A stretch of DNA of 14,156 nt from Syntrophales bacterium (GTDB lineage Bacteria > Desulfobacterota > Syntrophia > Syntrophales > UBA5619): positions 1 through 14,156 of the forward strand of contig JAQTRB010000018.1 of the NCBI GenBank assembly GCA_028712015.1, given 5' to 3'. The notes under the pieces are model-generated. The model saw only the letters and a list, made by a program, of their open reading frames with translations. It ran no database searches and was not told where the DNA came from. Below are positions 1 to 8,853 of this stretch, in pieces; positions within the stretch are counted from its first letter, which is position 1; the number at the start of each line of letters is the position of its first letter. A program made the position numbers and the translations under genes.

Positions 1-3000
1 TTCGGTGTTCTCGGCCGATCCCAGCGGCGTGCCGTCGTCGAAGTATGCGCGGCGATACCACCCGCCGTCCCATCCGTTGAGTTCAATATTCCGACGCAGC
101 TTTGTCGCTTCGCGTTCACAGCGGTCGGCGAAAGAGGCGTCGCCGCGGGTACGGGCCAACCCGGTGAAGCGCATCAGGACATCATAGAGAAAAAATCCCA
201 ACCAGACGCTTTCTCCCTTTCCTTCAGCACCCACCAGATTCATACCGTCATTCCAATCTCCAGAACCGATGAGCGGTAATCCGTGTCCGCCGAAGTTGAG
301 ACCTCGGAGAATCGCCTGAACGCAGTGTTCATAAAAGCTAACGGATTTCGGAGACTGGGAGGGCAGATCGTAATACGAGTCTTCCTCGGCCTTGACCGGT
401 CGTCCCTGGATAAAAGGGATGGGTTCGTCCAGTACACCGGTATCCCCTGTGGCCAGCACATAGCGACACGCCGCCAGCGGCAGCCAGAGGTAATCGTCCG
501 AACAGTGAGTTCGGACACCCCGGCCCGCGGGTGGATGCCACCAGTGCTGAACATCTCCTTCGGGATACTGGCGCGCCGCACCGAGGAGCAAATGCTCGCG
601 AACCAGCCGGGGTTCCGTGTGGATGAGGGCCATCACATCCTGCAACTGGTCGCGAAAACCAAAAGCGCCGCCGGACTGGTAGTATCCGCTGCGCGCCCAG
701 ACCCGGCACGCCAGGGTTTGATACAACAGCCAGCCGTTGGTCAGCACATTCAGGGCCGCATCCGGTGTTTCCACCTGGACGGCGCCGAGCGTGTGTTTCC
801 AGTACTGCCACACCGCCTCCAGTGTACCCCGTGCCGCTGCCGATCCCCGGAAGCGATCCGCCAGGCGGCGCGTTTTGACGGCGTCCTGCTCCGCGCCGAG
901 CGTGAAGATGATCTCCCGCTCCTCTCCGTCGGCAAGCTCAAAGGACGCTTGAATTGCGGCACAGGGATCCAGGGCGGCCCCGACCCTGCCCGAGAGCCGC
1001 GACCGGATCATTGCCGCCGGACTTGCGAGCGTACCGTTGCGCCCAAGAAACTCGGTCCGATCTCCGCTCACCGTCTGTGGCGCACCGTCGACGTTGAAAA
1101 AGGCAGTCCGGTTGGGAAATTCCGTATTGAAGCTGTTGCGCGCAAAGAGCGTCCCACTCGCGGGATCGACCTCGGTTACCACATGCATGGCCGTTTTCGG
1201 TCTCAAGTCGCCCAGGACCCACTCTACGTATCCCGTCGCGGATAACCGGCGGGATCGGCCGGACTCGTTTTTGATCTTGAGCACCGTGAACTTGACGGGC
1301 GCATCGGGGGCGACATACACCCAAGCCTCGGAACGGATGCCGCGCTCGATGTGTTCGAAGACGCTGTAGCCGAATCCGTGCCGGGTGGTATACGGTGTCA
1401 TCCCGCGACTGGGCAGCGGCATGGGGGACCAGAAGTAGCCGCGCTCGTCATCGCGGATGTAAAAGGCCTCTCCGCTCGCATCGCTCACCGGGTCGTTCTG
1501 CCAAGGGGTGAGGCGAAACTCGTGGGCATTCTCCGCCCAGGTGTAGGCGGAACCACTTTCGGACAGAACGGTCCCGAAGTGAGGATTCGCCAGGACATTG
1601 ACCCAGGGAGCCGGGGTCACCTGCAGGGGTGCGGTGGTAACGATGTATTCGCGTCCATCGCGGGTAAACCCGCCCAACCCGTTGAAAAACATCAAATCGG
1701 GACGGGGCAGCGCGGTTACCGCCGGGAGGGCGGCGCGGTAGGTCCGGGATATCGTCAGATGCGGCATGGCCATCTCTGCGGGATTTCGACGGTTAAGCTG
1801 GTCGGCAAGCGATCCCTTGGAGTCGCTGATGATGGCACGTGCGACCGTCTGGATCAGAATCCGATCCTCGTTCGATATCTGATCAGCTGATCTTACAAAA
1901 ATACCGCCGCGTTTGTCGGCCTCATTGGCCACAACGCCGGTGGCAACCAGCCCCATGATCTGATCGTGGAGCAGTTGCCGGTAACCCGCGTGATCTTCGT
2001 TCCAGATGACCAGGTCTACCGCCAGCCCCTTCAGGTACCAGTACGCATGAGCCTGCACGAGCTGGCGGACCAGCTCGATATTGGCCGGATCTTCGATCGA
2101 AAGCAGCAGGATCGGCAAATCGCCGGAGATGGCGTATCCCCAGAGACCTGATTGACCACGACGGTTCTGCAAGAGAATTCCCGCATCGGCCCGCAACAAG
2201 GCATTGGCATGGATCAACGACCCGGCAAGGCGTCCGTATAGCTGTGCATCGGCCTCGGTGGCGTTGATCTGCCGCAGGAGGACCTGACTGTGGGTCCACG
2301 CCAGATCGAAGACCCGGTCCGCCAGGCGCCGGTCCTGGTATTTTTCCACCAGGATTAAGGCTGCATCGCGGGACTCTCCCACGCCGGTGACGATACTGAC
2401 CGTGGCCTTTTCGTCCGGATCCAGTGTAATGCGATAACGGATCGAGACGATGGGATCCAGGACGGAGCCTTCGCTGCCCGAGAGGACCGACAAGTGCATC
2501 ATTGCCTGGGGATTCACGACGGTATTTCCACGGCCGATAAACTGCATACGATCGGTCTCGTACGATATTTCACCGATATCCGAGCCCTGAACGGCCATCA
2601 GATGAAACAGGCACGGGATTGGCTCGCCTTGGGAACGCGGCCGGCGGGTGCAGAAAATCGCCCGCTCCCGGCGGAGGATCTCGGTCTGAACAAAAAGGTT
2701 GCTGAACGCCGGATGCAGGGCATCAGCCGCCGGCGAGGCGAGAACGACCTCCGCGTAGCTCGTGACGTCAATAGACCTGCGCCTTCCGGAACGGTTGGTG
2801 AGGGTGATGCGTCGCAGCTCGATATCGTCCTCGGGGGAAACGGAGATCTCCGTATGGGCGTCGAAGCCGTGGTCGTTGCGACGGAACTCCGCCCGTCCTT
2901 CCGAGAAGATCGCCTCATATTGGTCGGACTCCTTGGGGGCCGGCTGGCAGGCGGTTGACCAGAATTCCCCGCTGTCCAAGTCGCGGAGGTAACAGAAGGT

Positions 3001-6000
3001 TCCCCAGGGATCGCAGGTGCCATCTTCGCGCCAGCGTGTGACGGCCAGATCCTTCCAGCGGCTGTATCCGCCGCCCGCGCTGGTCACCATCACGTGGTAT
3101 CGGCCGTTCGACAGCAACTGCACTTCCGGGACCGGCGTATCCGGGCTGCTGAACACACGAGTCGGCGTTTCCAGAAGGCTGGAATCCGAATGGTAGTCCG
3201 AGAGCTCGGCGGTGTGCGCATAAAACGTCGTCGCCTTGGGGATTCGCTCCTGGAGCAGCAGCAGGGTTGCCTTGAACAAGGGTTCCGATTCAAACCGCTT
3301 CTGCATCGGACGGTCCAGGAGCAGAAAGGACAGAGAGAGGAGGCTCATGCCCTGGTGATGCGCCATGAAGGAGCGAACCACTGCGCTGGATTGCCCGCGC
3401 GGCAGCCGCGAAGGCGTGTAGTCGATCGCTTCATAGAAGCCGTACCTCCCGGCCAATCCTTCCGCAGCGAATCGTTCGAGATTTAGGCAGGCCTCTTCGG
3501 GTGCAACCATCAATGCCATCGCCGAGGCATAGGGCGCAATGACCAGATCCTCGGAAAGCCCGCGCTTGAGACCGAGGCCAGGAACGCCAAATGCCCGGTA
3601 TTGGTAGTTTTGGTGCACATCGATCGCGTTGTAGCCCGATTCGGAACTGCCCCAGGGTACCCCGCGCTGATTCCCGTACTCGATCTGTCGGGCCACCGCC
3701 GCCTTGCAGGTCTGATCGAGCAGGGTATGTTCGTACGTCGGCATTACCAACAGCGGCATGAGATATTCGAACATCGAGCCGCTCCAGGAAAGAAGAATCG
3801 GTTCTCCACCGGCCGTGGTGAGCAGCCGTCCCAGGGCAAACCAGCTCTCCTGCGGCAGATGCCCCTGGGCAATCGCCACGAATGTGCTGAACCGCGCTTC
3901 CGAGGCCAGCAAATCATAAAAACTTGGATCCTGCCGGTGTTCGGTGACGTTGTACCCGATGGCCAGCAGATGGCGAGCCTCATCGAAAAGAAATCCATAT
4001 TCGATCTGGGCGAGCTCGCCACATTGTTTTGCCAGCCGCTCGATCGTCTCTATCCGTTCCTTGGCGCAACGGTTGGCCTCTGTGATGAGACTGCGAAGTT
4101 CCTCCTGCCGCGTTCTTTCATCCGGTTTCGCATCCGGGTTTGGCCGCCGCCGGATGGTCGGCAGGCCTTCCATTCCCCTGCGTGCGGCGAGTTGGCGCAG
4201 CGTTGGAATTTCGTCGCTCACTTCGGAATCGCTGGATTCATTCGGCTTCGCCGGCCATGTGGCCCAAGGAACAAAATACGCGAGTTCCGCGAGCGCGGAC
4301 CGGCACTGCCCGGCAAGGGCCCGTGCCCATACCTGAAGAGGACTCTCGGAATCGGCATCGAGACCGGCAAATTCGACGACCGCTTCCGCCGCGGACGTTG
4401 CAAGTTGCTCAAGACACAGGCCTACCGCGGTGGTTGTGGAGGGCGGGGAATCGGTTGCGGCCTCCAGAAGCTTTGTAAACTTTACGAGAGTGGCAGGGGG
4501 CGCCATTTGCGGAGTGGCGATCGCGATATCCGAAATGACCTTCAGCGTATCGGCGAGACCGTCAAACAGTCGCGGCCCCAGGATCTTTTGATCGGGAAGG
4601 GCGAGGAGCCCCGGCCGCAGCGTCAGCAGGTGTCCCGCCAGGTTTCCGCTGTCGACGGAAGAGATGTAAAGGGGTGTCAGTGGTTTCAGGGACCGGGTGT
4701 CGTACCAGTTGTAGAAGTGCCCCTGGTATCGTTCCAGGATTTCCATAGTTTGAAAAGCATTCTGCGTGCGCTCGATGAGTTGTCCGGCTGTGAGGTAGCC
4801 AAAGTCATAAGCGGACAGGTTGGCAAGGAGCGACAGGCCCATGTTGGTCGGCGATGTGCGATGAGCGACGACGGGGGAGGGGTGTTCCTGAAAGTTATCC
4901 GGCGGCAGCCAGTGATCTTCCGGACCGACGAAGGTTTCAAAGTACGCCCAGGTTTTCCGCGACAGCGTTCGGAGAAAGAGGTTTTGCTCCGTCGTCAATC
5001 TTGCTTCGCGGCGTACCAGCGGCCGGCTGATCCACCAGGAAATCGCGGGAGATGAAAACCAGAGGAGCTGGATGGGCATGGCTATCCCCAGGGCGTCTGG
5101 TTTGGTCAAACAGAGGGTGAAAACCGTGGCGGCGGCAAGGGCCGGGGCGAACCACATGGTCCGAAAGGCGCCGATCAGATCGCCGCGGGTATGCTCTTGG
5201 TGGACCGAGGGATTCCATTCGAGGAGCCGCTTGTGCGAGACCCACATCCGCCAGAATGTGCGCAGGATCGCATCGAGGCTGAAAAAGGCCTCGTAGGGCA
5301 GGCAAACGAGCACAAAGGCAGCCTGGATGAAACGCCTGCCGGCGGACCTGAGGATGACGGTTAGGTGCTGACGGGCAAGGACGTCTGTCGGCTTCCGAAG
5401 CCCATCGAGGATGGAGGTCATTATCGAAGGAATCAGGATGACCCCGAGCACAGCGAGGGTCCAGAATAGGGCCGAAGACAGAACCGTCCAGCCCATCAAC
5501 AACAAAACGGTCAGCGTCGCGGGCACGAGAGAGCGCCGCAGATTGTCGAGCATCTTCCAGCGTGACAAAGCGGAGAGCGGATTTTTCTGCCGATCCCCGG
5601 CGGGGCCGGGAACACCGGGCAACAGCCATCGCAAGAGTTGCCAATCCCCGCGAATCCACCGGTGACGGCGGCTTACGTCCGCACTGTAGCAAGACGGGGA
5701 TTCTTCATAGAGCTGCGCATCGCTCAGCAGACCTGATCGGGCGTAACATCCTTCGAGAAGATCGTGGCTGAGGATCCGATTCTCCGGGAAACGGTCCTTG
5801 AGCGCCAGCTCGAAGACATCCACGTCATAGATGCCCTTGCCGATGAACGATCCCTCGCAGAAGAGATCCTGGTAGACATCGGACACGGCGCGCGTATAGG
5901 GATCGATGCCCGGGTCGTTCCCGCACAGGTCCGCATACCGCGACCGGTTTATGCCGGACAGGCTTTCGGCAACCCGTGGTTGCAGGATCCCGTATCCCTC

Positions 6001-8040
6001 GAAAACGCGACCCCGGTCCCGGTCGTATCGGGCGCGGTTGAGCGGGTGCGCCATGGCCCCCACAAACTGACGGGCGGCATCGCGCGGCAACTGCGTATCG
6101 GTATCCAGGGTGATCACGTATTTTACGTTCGACAAGACGGTTGTGTCGCCGACGACAAGCGAAAAGCGAACCCCCATATTCCCTTGTGCATCACCGCGAA
6201 GCAGGGCATTCAAATCGGCAAGTTTCCCCCGTTTGCGTTCATAACCCATCCAGATCCGGTCGTGCGGGTTCCAGCGGCGGGGACGATGAAAGAGGAAGAA
6301 ACGGTCACTTTTCGGGCCGCTGTACTTGGTATTCAGGAGCTCGATTTCCTTTTTGACGAGCCGCAGCAGGTCTTCGTCCTCGGGCATTGCTTCGGTGGGG
6401 GCGTCGCGAAAGTCGGTGAGCAGGACAAAGTGCAGGTTATCGTCCTGATTGGCCAGAAACCGGACTTCCATCGCCTCGATCAGCTCCGCGATGTTCTGAG
6501 CGCTGGTGAGCATCGTCGGTACCACGGCCAGGGTACGGAACTCGGTAGGGATTCCCTCCGAGAAATCCATGCGCGGCAACGGATGCGGCATAACCAGAAG
6601 CGTTGCCAGCCAATTGACCAAGGCGATCGCCAGATGACCGCTGTTAAAAAACAGGAGCACTCCGGTCAGCGCCAGCAGCCAATCCTGCACGCCGCCGGTC
6701 AGCGCCTTCATCATCAGAAGCCCGGTGAAGAGGAACGTCAGCAGGCAGATCGAGCCGCCATAGAGCAAGAATGGAAAACGGCGACTCCATTTTCGGATCG
6801 CCTCCGAGGGCGGCAAACGAACTTGGGCCAGGCGATCCAGTTCGGCCGATCCCTGATCGATCAGGTAGAAACCGACATGGGTGGCGCGATCCTCGCCCCG
6901 TTTCTCGAGCGCCGCCTGTTGGGCAAGCCGGATGGCCAGGCGTGCCACTTCGCCCTCGGACAACCGGCTGAACTTCGCGATCCTCTCCACCACATGACGG
7001 TAGCGGTCCCGGGTGGGAAAATCCATCTGACCGTAAACATCGGCGGGATCCTCACGCAGAATCTGATCGACCAGGCTCATCGTTTCGACGAACTCCCGCC
7101 AGTCCATCGCACCGAGAAAACGAAGGCTGCCGATGCTGTTGCTGATGGAGACCTGGTCCGCGGCTTGTTGTTGGTTCTCCGAATCCACGAGCTGTTTGAT
7201 CGTCTGGCTGTCCTCGGCGAGTCGCTGTTCGATCCAGGTCAGCGGCAGCGCCAGAGCGGGGCCCTGTCCCTGCAGGCGGCGCGTCAGTTCCGCGACAAAC
7301 GAACTGACCAGCGGCGGATTCGATCTGGCCATGTCCGCAATCACCAGAATCAGCCCCTTCGGGTCCTTCGCGGCGCTCTCCGTCATCTGATCCGCCCAAT
7401 AATCGGCCAGGTTGCGGTCGATCCTGCCGGTCGCGACCCTGGCCGCAATGCGCCGTAGATTCTCGATCAGCGCCAGGCGCAACATGATGGGGATGGCCCA
7501 CAATTCGCCAAGTTTTAGGGCGCTGACGCTCTGGTAAGCGGAGACAAACCGACTGAGACTCTCCGGATCCGCCCGCCCATCGCCGTGTGAGATCGTCTCC
7601 AGCGCAATATCATACACCCGCGGAAGACCGGCCGAGGGACCGGTCAGCAGGCGGGGCAGCTCCCGGCTGTATCCCTTGGGCAGATGCCTTCTGGCGGTGC
7701 GGACCTGCTCTTCGATCAGATAGAAGTTATCGAGCAGCCATTCTCCGGCCGGCGTAATCCGGCGGTTTGCCTGAACCGCCTCGGTCAACAGGTTACGGAC
7801 GCCGAGCAGGACAGCTTCGTTTTCAGCCAACCGCGCCAGCAGTAGATCCGGAGCGCGCTCCGGACTCAATTGGTGTGAGCTGGCCAGATTCCTGCCGTGT
7901 TGATCCATTTGATCGGCGCTGAGCAGCTCCGCCCGCAGCGGCAGTTCTTCACCGATATGATTTCTTCCCAGACTCCTATCCGGAAGATGCGGCTTCAGAC
8001 CAAGCAAAGGCAAATGGATCTTATGATTTCTCATGTTCAC
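1..8040 (-). CDS. ndvB: Cyclic beta-1,2-glucan synthase-like protein (NdvB/ChvB/Cgs type), 3' end outside the window
   Basis: One stop-free frame of about 2,680 codons runs off the left edge. Family NdvB/Cgs proteins are about 2,830-2,870 residues, so roughly 150-200 C-terminal residues are missing. This inner-membrane enzyme polymerises UDP-glucose into beta-1,2-glucan and cyclises it. Residues below count from the ATG at 8034. The N-terminal family region includes DNFYLIEEQ near 100. Membrane segments lie near 420-482 and 833-1000. The GT84 domain carries D644-T-D646, D758 (SHDLLEG) and R789-x-x-R792-W793; this spacing matches the catalytic set known for Brucella Cgs. A glycoamylase-like domain at about 1370-1565 ends in HHQGM (1559). 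Two GH94-type sandwich regions follow, at about 1625-1900 and 2110-2400, then the phosphorylase barrel with GSGDWNDGMN, whose D2596 is the presumed general acid. The GTG at 8040 is preferred as start because AGGAG (8054-8050) lies 9 nt upstream; the ATG at 8034 would have a 15-nt spacer. Synthase activity is inferred; some homologues are annotated only as glucoamylase-family proteins. Confidence 0.95.
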   Translation of the reverse strand, partial: MNMRNHKIHLPLLGLKPHLPDRSLGRNHIGEELPLRAELLSADQMDQHGRNLASSHQLSPERAPDLLLARLAENEAVLLGVRNLLTEAVQANRRITPAGEWLLDNFYLIEEQVRTARRHLPKGYSRELPRLLTGPSAGLPRVYDIALETISHGDGRADPESLSRFVSAYQSVSALKLGELWAIPIMLRLALIENLRRIAARVATGRIDRNLADYWADQMTESAAKDPKGLILVIADMARSNPPLVSSFVAELTRRLQGQGPALALPLTWIEQRLAEDSQTIKQLVDSENQQQAADQVSISNSIGSLRFLGAMDWREFVETMSLVDQILREDPADVYGQMDFPTRDRYRHVVERIAKFSRLSEGEVARLAIRLAQQAALEKRGEDRATHVGFYLIDQGSAELDRLAQVRLPPSEAIRKWSRRFPFLLYGGSICLLTFLFTGLLMMKALTGGVQDWLLALTGVLLFFNSGHLAIALVNWLATLLVMPHPLPRMDFSEGIPTEFRTLAVVPTMLTSAQNIAELIEAMEVRFLANQDDNLHFVLLTDFRDAPTEAMPEDEDLLRLVKKEIELLNTKYSGPKSDRFFLFHRPRRWNPHDRIWMGYERKRGKLADLNALLRGDAQGNMGVRFSLVVGDTTVLSNVKYVITLDTDTQLPRDAARQFVGAMAHPLNRARYDRDRGRVFEGYGILQPRVAESLSGINRSRYADLCGNDPGIDPYTRAVSDVYQDLFCEGSFIGKGIYDVDVFELALKDRFPENRILSHDLLEGCYARSGLLSDAQLYEESPSCYSADVSRRHRWIRGDWQLLRWLLPGVPGPAGDRQKNPLSALSRWKMLDNLRRSLVPATLTVLLLMGWTVLSSALFWTLAVLGVILIPSIMTSILDGLRKPTDVLARQHLTVILRSAGRRFIQAAFVLVCLPYEAFFSLDAILRTFWRMWVSHKRLLEWNPSVHQEHTRGDLIGAFRTMWFAPALAAATVFTLCLTKPDALGIAMPIQLLWFSSPAISWWISRPLVRREARLTTEQNLFLRTLSRKTWAYFETFVGPEDHWLPPDNFQEHPSPVVAHRTSPTNMGLSLLANLSAYDFGYLTAGQLIERTQNAFQTMEILERYQGHFYNWYDTRSLKPLTPLYISSVDSGNLAGHLLTLRPGLLALPDQKILGPRLFDGLADTLKVISDIAIATPQMAPPATLVKFTKLLEAATDSPPSTTTAVGLCLEQLATSAAEAVVEFAGLDADSESPLQVWARALAGQCRSALAELAYFVPWATWPAKPNESSDSEVSDEIPTLRQLAARRGMEGLPTIRRRPNPDAKPDERTRQEELRSLITEANRCAKERIETIERLAKQCGELAQIEYGFLFDEARHLLAIGYNVTEHRQDPSFYDLLASEARFSTFVAIAQGHLPQESWFALGRLLTTAGGEPILLSWSGSMFEYLMPLLVMPTYEHTLLDQTCKAAVARQIEYGNQRGVPWGSSESGYNAIDVHQNYQYRAFGVPGLGLKRGLSEDLVIAPYASAMALMVAPEEACLNLERFAAEGLAGRYGFYEAIDYTPSRLPRGQSSAVVRSFMAHHQGMSLLSLSFLLLDRPMQKRFESEPLFKATLLLLQERIPKATTFYAHTAELSDYHSDSSLLETPTRVFSSPDTPVPEVQLLSNGRYHVMVTSAGGGYSRWKDLAVTRWREDGTCDPWGTFCYLRDLDSGEFWSTACQPAPKESDQYEAIFSEGRAEFRRNDHGFDAHTEISVSPEDDIELRRITLTNRSGRRRSIDVTSYAEVVLASPAADALHPAFSNLFVQTEILRRERAIFCTRRPRSQGEPIPCLFHLMAVQGSDIGEISYETDRMQFIGRGNTVVNPQAMMHLSVLSGSEGSVLDPIVSIRYRITLDPDEKATVSIVTGVGESRDAALILVEKYQDRRLADRVFDLAWTHSQVLLRQINATEADAQLYGRLAGSLIHANALLRADAGILLQNRRGQSGLWGYAISGDLPILLLSIEDPANIELVRQLVQAHAYWYLKGLAVDLVIWNEDHAGYRQLLHDQIMGLVATGVVANEADKRGGIFVRSADQISNEDRILIQTVARAIISDSKGSLADQLNRRNPAEMAMPHLTISRTYRAALPAVTALPRPDLMFFNGLGGFTRDGREYIVTTAPLQVTPAPWVNVLANPHFGTVLSESGSAYTWAENAHEFRLTPWQNDPVSDASGEAFYIRDDERGYFWSPMPLPSRGMTPYTTRHGFGYSVFEHIERGIRSEAWVYVAPDAPVKFTVLKIKNESGRSRRLSATGYVEWVLGDLRPKTAMHVVTEVDPASGTLFARNSFNTEFPNRTAFFNVDGAPQTVSGDRTEFLGRNGTLASPAAMIRSRLSGRVGAALDPCAAIQASFELADGEEREIIFTLGAEQDAVKTRRLADRFRGSAAARGTLEAVWQYWKHTLGAVQVETPDAALNVLTNGWLLYQTLACRVWARSGYYQSGGAFGFRDQLQDVMALIHTEPRLVREHLLLGAARQYPEGDVQHWWHPPAGRGVRTHCSDDYLWLPLAACRYVLATGDTGVLDEPIPFIQGRPVKAEEDSYYDLPSQSPKSVSFYEHCVQAILRGLNFGGHGLPLIGSGDWNDGMNLVGAEGKGESVWLGFFLYDVLMRFTGLARTRGDASFADRCEREATKLRRNIELNGWDGGWYRRAYFDDGTPLGSAENTE

Positions 8041-8054
8041 GAGATAGGACTCCT

Positions 8055-8092
8055 AAACAAAACCCCGTTTCTTCCGGCACGAGAAACGGGGT
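8055..8092 (-). terminator. Intrinsic terminator or attenuator hairpin abutting the ndvB ribosome binding site
   Basis: On the minus strand a perfect 11-bp stem, ACCCCGTTTCT paired with AGAAACGGGGT around a 9-nt loop, is followed at once by TTTGTTT. This is a canonical Rho-independent terminator. The T-run touches the AGGAG used by ndvB, leaving no room for a promoter between them. ndvB mRNA must therefore start upstream and read through, so the structure may be an attenuator rather than a plain gene end. On the plus strand no T-run follows the stem, so it is one-directional. Confidence 0.75.
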
Positions 8093-8200
8093 CATGAATA
8101 ATTTCGCCCAATTTCCCCCATACTTTAGGGGTTCAATGAAAGCGTCATCCTTAACGTGCGCCCCCGCAGCGAAGACGTTTCGTAAGAGGCAATGTATCCG

Positions 8201-8497
8201 TTACATTTCCTCTGGGTGGAAAGTGTTGTGGAACGTCATTTCATAAGGCTCCTTGAGCATGTTCATCGCCCCCCGGATTACCCTGAAATGCTCAGACTTC
8301 AGGTGGGTCATCAGGTTTTCATGGGTATCCCATTCTTCAAGGAGAAAGAGACGGTTTTCATTTTCGATGCTTTGACAGAAGTCGCAGCGTCGGCATCCCT
8401 TCTCTATCCTGATGGACCCGGACAGTGAAGAGATTGTCTGCGACAACTCCATGTGCTTTCTGGAGATGGTTTTCATCCGGATGATGACGAGGATCAT
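8201..8497 (-). CDS. Small ABM-fold (antibiotic biosynthesis monooxygenase / YgiN-like) protein
   Basis: This encodes a 98-residue cytoplasmic protein with the ABM dimeric alpha/beta-barrel pattern. It opens with the strand MILVIIRMK, then has a helix, KGCRRCDFC at 33-41, the strand NRLFLLEEWDT at 48-58, and a helix ending in SEHFRVIRGAM. The EEW and the late helix containing HL.S..F are family hallmarks. Members include quinol monooxygenases, heme-degrading enzymes and many of unknown substrate, so no reaction is assigned. The ATG at 8497 is chosen because GGAGGAG lies 7 nt upstream. The frame stays open to 8614, but that stretch is an inverted-repeat element without a convincing ribosome site. 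Three cysteines in a CxxCxxC arrangement (35, 38, 41) look unusual for this family. The gene lies downstream of a sigma-54 promoter and 160 nt upstream of ndvB. Confidence 0.85.
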   Translation of the reverse strand: MILVIIRMKTISRKHMELSQTISSLSGSIRIEKGCRRCDFCQSIENENRLFLLEEWDTHENLMTHLKSEHFRVIRGAMNMLKEPYEMTFHNTFHPEEM

Positions 8498-8530
8498 AAA
8501 ATTACTCCTCCGACAAAAATGAATATCTGT

Positions 8531-8614
8531 CCTGTCATTCCCGAACGTGGGAATGACAGGGAAGGCTGGATGCCGGACAAAAGTCTGGCCCGGACTTGAT
8601 CCGAGGTTCGGCAT
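8531..8614. repeat. Palindromic dispersed-repeat-like element (compound hairpin)
   Basis: A perfect 12-bp inverted repeat, CCTGTCATTCCC / GGGAATGACAGG with a 6-nt loop, occupies 8531-8560. A second imperfect palindrome follows, with outer arms ATGCCGGAC (8570-8578) and GTTCGGCAT (8606-8614) that pair at 8 of 9 positions. The words GTCATTCCC...GGGAATGAC and GGATGCCGGA...CGGCATG resemble short palindromic elements scattered in many proteobacterial genomes. Only one copy is in the window, so repeat status comes from recognition. It lies in the presumed 5' leader of the ABM gene, ending about 20 nt upstream of its ribosome site. Confidence 0.6.
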
Positions 8615-8651
8615 GCCAACCTGTTATTGGTTTATCTGCCGAAGCAATGGA

Positions 8652-8668
8652 TGCAAATGACCTGCCAA
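8652..8668 (-). promoter_or_regulatory. Sigma-54 (-24/-12) promoter, copy A, upstream of the ABM gene
   Basis: The minus strand reads TTGGCAGGTCATTTGCA, with GG at 8666-8665 and GC at 8654-8653 separated by exactly 10 nt. This fits the RpoN consensus TGGCAC-N5-TTGCA closely. The predicted transcription start is near 8641, giving a leader of about 140 nt before the ABM ATG. From the -12 GC outward, 47 of 60 bases match copy B without gaps. Confidence 0.82.
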
Positions 8669-8691
8669 TAACCGAAAGGAAAGTAGAAACC

Positions 8692-8702
8692 TTGATTCAT
8701 CC
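8692..8702 (-). promoter_or_regulatory. Conserved linker block between promoter and enhancer sites, copy A (possible IHF half-site)
   Basis: The minus strand reads GGATGAATCAA, the longest stretch identical between the two modules (11131-11141 in copy B). It lies between the -24/-12 element and the upstream palindromes, where a DNA-bending protein would be expected. It contains AATCAA, matching the WATCAA part of the IHF consensus, but the TTR part is not matched. The IHF assignment is tentative. Confidence 0.4.
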
Positions 8703-8765
8703 TTTAATAACAATTTGTTGGGTTGATCGGAGAGAACAAAATGAAGCATGAAACGACGCGTTTGG

Positions 8766-8799
8766 CCTCAATATATGGTGGGGCCTCAACATTTTGAGG
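8766..8799 (-). promoter_or_regulatory. Tandem upstream activator palindromes, copy A
   Basis: Two 16-bp near-palindromes read on the plus strand as CCTCAATATATGGTGG (8766-8781) and CCTCAACATTTTGAGG (8784-8799), with centres 18 bp apart. The nearer one is centred 120 bp from the -12 GC, within the usual range for sigma-54 enhancer-binding-protein sites. Together with the promoter and the palindromic element they account for most of the gene-free 8498-8853 interval. No terminator is seen after the AI-2E stop codon. Confidence 0.68.
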
Positions 8800-8853
8800 G
8801 AACCTTGGGAGATGGGCAAACTGCTCAATTTTCCATGCGGAGGACGGCCTGCG

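Noticed and set aside
5764..7458. 564-codon open frame on the plus strand opposite ndvB, with similar long frames at 3601-5055 and 283-1245
   Set aside because: The opposite strand carries an uninterrupted, clearly recognisable NdvB-type protein with catalytic motifs. The plus-strand translations have no recognisable domains and are low-complexity by-products of GC-rich codon use.
8116..8131. CCCCATACTTTAGGGG between ABM and ndvB as a third activator palindrome
   Set aside because: It matches the activator consensus at only about 10 of 16 positions, partly through shared palindromy. A promoter 120 bp downstream would fall inside ndvB. It is kept only as a possible part of the leader fold.
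8498..8614. N-terminal extension of the ABM protein to an ATG at 8614
   Set aside because: The stretch is the inverted-repeat element, lacks a good ribosome site, and a GGAGGAG sits correctly before the ATG at 8497.
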